Positions 60,034 to 64,000 of a stretch of DNA of 64,000 bases are shown piece after piece; positions within the stretch are counted from its first letter, which is position 1, and the number at the start of each line of letters is the position of its first letter. A program made the translations under genes and the position numbers. The notes below the pieces were generated by a model. The model searched no databases and was not told the DNA's origin. It worked only from the letters and a program-made list of their open reading frames with translations. The stretch spans positions 62,001 to 126,000 of the forward strand of contig JBBRNR010000004.1 of the NCBI GenBank assembly GCA_038230215.1, written 5' to 3'. The stretch is from DASVRZ01 sp038230215 (GTDB lineage Bacteria > Verrucomicrobiota > Verrucomicrobiia > Chthoniobacterales > DASVRZ01).

Positions 60034-62436
60034 ATGAGATCTGAAGATTCTTCCAACTTCGACAACGAGTCCGAATCAGCCATTGATCTTGGCGCACTCT
60101 TTCACACGATCCGCCGCAAATGGTGGATGATCCTTGCCAGCTGTCTCCTAACAGTCGGCTTGGGAACCATCTATATTCTGCGAACACCTAAAACCTACCA
60201 GTCGGAAACCATTGTGCAGGTCGAGCAATCATCGACCAAAGTCATGAACAATATTCAGGACCTGAATGCTGAGGACTTGAAAACACAGGAAGTTTTAAAA
60301 ACCATCGAGCAAAACATGGTTGGCAGCCAAGTTTTGATCAATCTCATCGATCGTCTCAAAATTACACCAGAACAGTTGGGAATGACTCCCGCTCCTGGTG
60401 TGGTAGTCCCTCAACCCGTCATGCTGGCTACTTTGCAAGACAGCGTAGGTGCCAAGCTCACGCGAGGCACTCGACTTATCTCAGTGACTGCGCAAAGCAC
60501 TAATCCCAATTTGGCGCAAAAAATGGCGAATGGGTTGGTTTCCGAATACATCCGCACCGATGCGGCGCAAAAATTAGGTGTCGCAGGTGAGGCTAATCAA
60601 TATCTTTTGGAGGAATCAACACGCCTTAAAAATGCTCTCACTGAGGCTGAGGAAGCTGCGCAGAAGTTTAAGGATGCTCATCCCGATGTGGCATTGGATG
60701 ACAGTCAGAATTTCATCGATCAAAAACTGCTCGGAGTCACTCAACGCGTTAACGAAAGTCGGGCGAATCGGATCAAGCTAGAATCGGATGCAAGCCAGAT
60801 CGAAAAATTTCGCCAGACGTTGACTGGTGATCTCCTCGCCAATGCGCTTTTAGGAATTGAAAGTATTAAAAGTTCTCCAGCCGTCCTTCAGCTCCAGCAA
60901 TCCATTTCCTTGGAAGATGCTAATTTTGCCACCCTCAAACAACGCTACCTTCCCAAGCATCCTAAATATCTGGAAGGACAAGGTCGGCTCGAAAAACTCC
61001 ACAGCTCGCTCACACAGGCTATCTTCCAGGCAGCTGACGCGCAGAAAACTACAGTGGAATCTGCCCGCCAAACGGAAAACAGCATTCTTCAAGTCATGGA
61101 GAATCAAAACAAGGCGAAGCTAGCCAACGATCGGTTGATGATTCCTTACAACAGCCTCTACCGCGAAGTCATGCGCAACCAGAACCTCTACGACGCCGTC
61201 CAGCAGCGTCTCAAGGAAACTGCGCTCACCACCGGCATGGACGATAACAAGTTGCGCATCATCACCCGTGCCTCACTTCCATACATTCCAGTCAAACCCA
61301 AACCCAAACTGGTGCTGGTCGCCGCGATATTTGGAGGTTTCCTGCTCGGCCTCTGTCTTTGTTTTGCGTTCTCCCTGGCGGATACTTCACTGAAAACGTT
61401 GGATCAAGCAGAGACTTCTCTTGGCATCAATGCCGTCGGGGCTATCCCATTAGGCAGCAAGGCCGAATCGGAAAAGCGTGGACTGTCCGTCACACTTACA
61501 CCTAACAGTGCCCTGGCAGAAGCTTTTCGCACTCTACGCACTGCTTTGTCGCTTCTCGGCTCAGAAAAAGATTATCGCAGCTTCCTCTTTACCAGCGGCG
61601 TTCCTGGCGAAGGTAAAAGCTTTTGCTCGGTCAACTACGCCATCTCACTCGCACAATTAGGTCGCAAAACCCTCTTGGTGGACGCGGATTTACGTCTTCC
61701 CGTGATCGAGTCACTCTTCTTCGAGGAGACTCAGGAAAAAGGCCTTTCCAGCTTGCTACAGGGGGAAGGCTCCTTGGAAGAGGTGGTTTATCCTACTAAA
61801 ATTCCCAATCTTTACGTCCTCCCTTCCGGACGGCGTGCACAAAATCCGGCGGAGTTGATCGGCAACAGCAACGTTCCGGCACTAGTGAAAACCATCCTGA
61901 AGCAGTTCGACCGTGTAGTAATCGACAGTGCACCGGTTCACGCCGTCAGCGACACTTTACTGATCGCGCAGCACGTCAACGCCGTCTGCATCGTGGTGCA
62001 TGCGGGCAAGACTCCTCTCAAGGTTGTTCAGCGCGCTATACAAAAACTTTCTGATGCTCGCGCAAAGCCTTCAGGTTTCATCCTCAACCGTCTCCCTCAA
62101 AATAGTGGCGGTTATTACTATCATTATTCCGGCGGAACCTATGGAGACAAAGTCTATGGAAGCCCTGATGCATATGCTTCGATACCCGTTTCTACGGTTC
62201 GGACGGAAACCCCTCGGAGAAGATCGGTAAAGGCACAGCCGACGTCATCCCAGGAAGACATCGCTGACAAGGAAGAAGTTCCGGTGTCACATGATTTACC
62301 CGAAGTTGAGATAACCAACCTCGAACCGAAACTTACCGAAACTACAGCCGACCCAATCGCATCCGCCTCGGAGCCCACATCCAAAGATCCCGATGTTTCC
62401 CTAACCCCCCTGCAAGCGGATAAATTTTCACTCTAG
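60034..62436 (+). CDS. Wzc-like polysaccharide co-polymerase / tyrosine autokinase
   Basis: 800 residues. Wzz-type membrane domain with helices at about 27-48 (WWMILASCLLTVGLGTIYIL) and 420-445 (KLVLVAAIFGGFLLGLCLCF) flanks a coiled-coil periplasmic part. The kinase domain follows: Walker A TSGVPGEGKSFCSVNYA, Walker A' KTLLVDADLRLPVIES, Walker B VVIDSAP. A tyrosine cluster (GGYYYHYSGGTYGDKVYGSP) near the C-terminus is the likely autophosphorylation tail, but about 90 more residues follow it. Regulates chain length and export with the Wza-like protein. Confidence 0.92.
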   Translation: MRSEDSSNFDNESESAIDLGALFHTIRRKWWMILASCLLTVGLGTIYILRTPKTYQSETIVQVEQSSTKVMNNIQDLNAEDLKTQEVLKTIEQNMVGSQVLINLIDRLKITPEQLGMTPAPGVVVPQPVMLATLQDSVGAKLTRGTRLISVTAQSTNPNLAQKMANGLVSEYIRTDAAQKLGVAGEANQYLLEESTRLKNALTEAEEAAQKFKDAHPDVALDDSQNFIDQKLLGVTQRVNESRANRIKLESDASQIEKFRQTLTGDLLANALLGIESIKSSPAVLQLQQSISLEDANFATLKQRYLPKHPKYLEGQGRLEKLHSSLTQAIFQAADAQKTTVESARQTENSILQVMENQNKAKLANDRLMIPYNSLYREVMRNQNLYDAVQQRLKETALTTGMDDNKLRIITRASLPYIPVKPKPKLVLVAAIFGGFLLGLCLCFAFSLADTSLKTLDQAETSLGINAVGAIPLGSKAESEKRGLSVTLTPNSALAEAFRTLRTALSLLGSEKDYRSFLFTSGVPGEGKSFCSVNYAISLAQLGRKTLLVDADLRLPVIESLFFEETQEKGLSSLLQGEGSLEEVVYPTKIPNLYVLPSGRRAQNPAELIGNSNVPALVKTILKQFDRVVIDSAPVHAVSDTLLIAQHVNAVCIVVHAGKTPLKVVQRAIQKLSDARAKPSGFILNRLPQNSGGYYYHYSGGTYGDKVYGSPDAYASIPVSTVRTETPRRRSVKAQPTSSQEDIADKEEVPVSHDLPEVEITNLEPKLTETTADPIASASEPTSKDPDVSLTPLQADKFSL

Positions 62437-62637
62437 CGGCTTAGTCTCTCGTGATGAAAACCGTACGCGATACAAGTAAGAATGGTTATTACACTTCCGA
62501 TCAGCTTTTGGGAAGGATATTCAGTTGGTGATATGCCGCTCCATCTGTCGAGTGAGTTTATGTCTCGCATTCGGTTTCGGGAAACATGCAAGTCATAAAA
62601 ATCTGTAACGAACAAAGGCGGCAGCATCTTCAAGCTT

Positions 62638-63837
62638 ATGTTAGATAATGCTTTTTTACGCAGCAGTCTGGATATGGACAAGAAAGACCTGCCTGACCCA
62701 AACCACCGTATTATGGTATTGGACGGCATACGCGCGCTTGCGATTTTGCTGGTGATGTTTCATCACGCGTTGATTTTTCCAAATGGCTCTATCATTTATG
62801 AGTTCCTCAATAGGATTTTGGATCGAATGTCGTGTGGCGTCGATTTATTTTTTGTTCTATCCGGTTATCTGATCACTGGTATTCTGATCAGATCGAAAGA
62901 CGATCCTCACTTTTTTCGTAACTTCTATGCACGCAGAACCCTGCGTATTTTTCCACTCTACTACGCCTATCTATTGGCGTATTATATTTTTGTCGTTCAC
63001 TTTAAAGTCGTAAGATTTGACGCTGGGAAAACGTTAGAAGCAACAAAGGAGCTACCTTGGGTTTGGTCATATGCGACCAATTTTCTAATAGCCATCAAGA
63101 ACAATTACATTACCGCTTCGATCAATCATTTTTGGACGTTAGCACTTGAAGAGCAATTCTATCTCATCTGGCCAGTAGTCATTTTCATTGTCAGTCGACG
63201 TGCATCGTTGTTCGTTTGTGCGGGCACCGTGATCTTGGTTCTATGTTTACGCGCGATTTGGCTCCACTCCTTCGGCGGATTACATTATGCCATGCATGTC
63301 ATGCTTCCCTTTCGCGCAGACAGTTTTGCATTAGGCGGTTTGACGGCTGTCGCATGGGGAGACCACAGGACGAGGGCCCCCGTCGTCAAAATTGCCCGCG
63401 CGGCGATTGTTGGAGGGCTGGCAGCTGCCGCGCTCGCTTGGTTCCTTCTTCCAAGCACAACGATGTCGTGGATGTCTAGCGAGTTCCGTTACACTGCGCT
63501 CGCAATGTTTTTCGCCGCAACTATTGTACTAGCGCAAGCTCAGCCACCGACGGCACTTTTCAATAAACTCTCGGCCTCACGAACGATGCGTTTTTTCGCG
63601 AAATACAGTTACGCTCTATATGTGATCCATTATCCGCTCAATATTGCGTGTAGAAGGTTGCTCCCACCGATGAAATTAGAACAATTCGTTCATTCAGCGC
63701 TCGGCGCCAGCATCTTGGAAGCGTTTATTGTCATTTCTTTATCCTCCGTTCTGTCTTATCTATCCTGGCATCTCTTCGAGAAGCATTTCCTCTTGTTGAA
63801 GCGATTTTTTGAATACCGGAGTTCATCTGCTTTATGA
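62638..63837 (+). CDS. acyltransferase family 3 (OafA/YrhL-like)
   Basis: 399 residues. LDGIRALAILLVMFHHALIF (about 24-43, with the catalytic-type HH), CGVDLFFVLSGYLITGILIR, RRTLRIFPLYYAYLLAYYIF, NHFWTLALEEQFYLIWPVVI and YALYVIHYPLNIACRRLLPP are diagnostic. About ten membrane helices. It adds acetyl or other acyl groups to an EPS sugar. The first 22 residues are less certain; ATG at 62674 is an alternative. Its stop overlaps the next gene (ATGA). Confidence 0.9.
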   Translation: MLDNAFLRSSLDMDKKDLPDPNHRIMVLDGIRALAILLVMFHHALIFPNGSIIYEFLNRILDRMSCGVDLFFVLSGYLITGILIRSKDDPHFFRNFYARRTLRIFPLYYAYLLAYYIFVVHFKVVRFDAGKTLEATKELPWVWSYATNFLIAIKNNYITASINHFWTLALEEQFYLIWPVVIFIVSRRASLFVCAGTVILVLCLRAIWLHSFGGLHYAMHVMLPFRADSFALGGLTAVAWGDHRTRAPVVKIARAAIVGGLAAAALAWFLLPSTTMSWMSSEFRYTALAMFFAATIVLAQAQPPTALFNKLSASRTMRFFAKYSYALYVIHYPLNIACRRLLPPMKLEQFVHSALGASILEAFIVISLSSVLSYLSWHLFEKHFLLLKRFFEYRSSSAL

Positions 63838-64000
63838 ATTTTTTGTTACGTCTTCGACGCTTTCCACTGCTGTCGCGGTTCGTATACTACTGCATGAAAA
63901 TCTTGGGGGTAGAGTTACCGTCCACAGTAAAGATTGGCAGTAATTTTCAGTTGGCCCATGGCGGAGTCGGAGTAGTTATCCATCCAGACACTCAAATCGG
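63834..64000 (+). CDS. hexapeptide-repeat acyltransferase (serine O-acetyltransferase-like), partial at right edge
   Basis: The first 55 codons. MNFLLRLRRFPLLSRFVYYC then ELPSTVKIGSNFQLAHGGVG and VVIHPDTQIG, the start of a left-handed beta-helix with the [LIV]-G-x4 hexad pattern, as in serine acetyltransferase-like EPS acetyltransferases. ATG at 63834 overlaps the acyltransferase stop (ATGA). The rest lies beyond base 64000. Confidence 0.75.
   Translation, partial: MNFLLRLRRFPLLSRFVYYCMKILGVELPSTVKIGSNFQLAHGGVGVVIHPDTQI

Noticed and set aside
62433..62729. Minus-strand 98-codon frame upstream of the acyltransferase
   Set aside because: It overlaps the acyltransferase start, has no family features, and its N-terminus is antisense to a conserved region.

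Overview
The window comes from a Gram-negative bacterium of about 55-57 % GC. It carries inner-core LPS genes (kdsB, gmhB, rfaE domain I), Wza/Wzc-type capsule export genes and an outer-membrane beta-barrel. The gene mix (DUF2167, GHL10, DUF885, a six-S1-domain RpsA, a type II-C-like Cas9, LuxC/LuxE without luciferase) and the dense, mostly minus-strand housekeeping operons suggest Verrucomicrobiota. That assignment is inference from gene content only.

Layout. 1-1.7 kb: the N-terminal 511 codons of a minus-strand Cas9 that runs off the left edge. Behind its start codon, on the plus strand, lies a structured, terminator-ended candidate tracrRNA. 1.7-8.3 kb: an FAD-dependent UDP-galactopyranose-mutase-like oxidoreductase, dnaE, a three-gene YqjD/YqjE-like membrane stress set and infA. 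8.3-12.2 kb: a tightly overlapping operon of an ABC ATPase, an M23 peptidase, LuxE-like and LuxC-like enzymes. 12.2-18.1 kb: tRNA-Gly(GCC), pyrG, kdsB, gmhB, rfaE1 and lysC. 18.1-25.5 kb: malQ, a UvrD/Rep helicase, a BamE-like lipid-envelope protein, a GT2 glycosyltransferase, a ZnuA-like binding protein and DUF2167. 25.5-26.8 kb: gene-poor, with a 12-unit 21-bp array and a nested inverted-repeat element. 26.8-29.7 kb: operon hisI-trpE-trpG-phosphatase. 29.9-34.2 kb: rpsN, an FmdB-type zinc ribbon, a CNNM/CorC protein, tatD, fabD and an OsmC protein. 34.3-42.5 kb: rpsA, a fatty-acid desaturase, lipoprotein and secreted hypotheticals, an ABC-2 permease, a 42-bp GAAGCTTC array and dinG. 42.5-50 kb: SHOCT and GT25 genes, a GHL10 gene split by an in-frame TAG, lysS, a LacI regulator, tRNA-Ser(CGA), EIIA-nadK-tlyA. 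50-54.2 kb: a 22-bp array, an ECF sigma/anti-sigma locus, rlmN and a glycine-rich RRM protein with a structured leader. 54.4-57.6 kb: rpmB, a G3E GTPase and DUF885. 57.6-64 kb: start of an exopolysaccharide cluster (beta-barrel, Wza-like, Wzc-like, acyltransferase, hexapeptide transferase) that continues past the right edge.

The most notable items are the Cas9/tracrRNA locus, three unrelated intergenic arrays that all have a 21-22 bp (two helical turn) period, the luxC/luxE operon without luciferase, and a Trp-to-stop nonsense codon in the GHL10 gene. All function calls are from reading the sequence; no database search was run.
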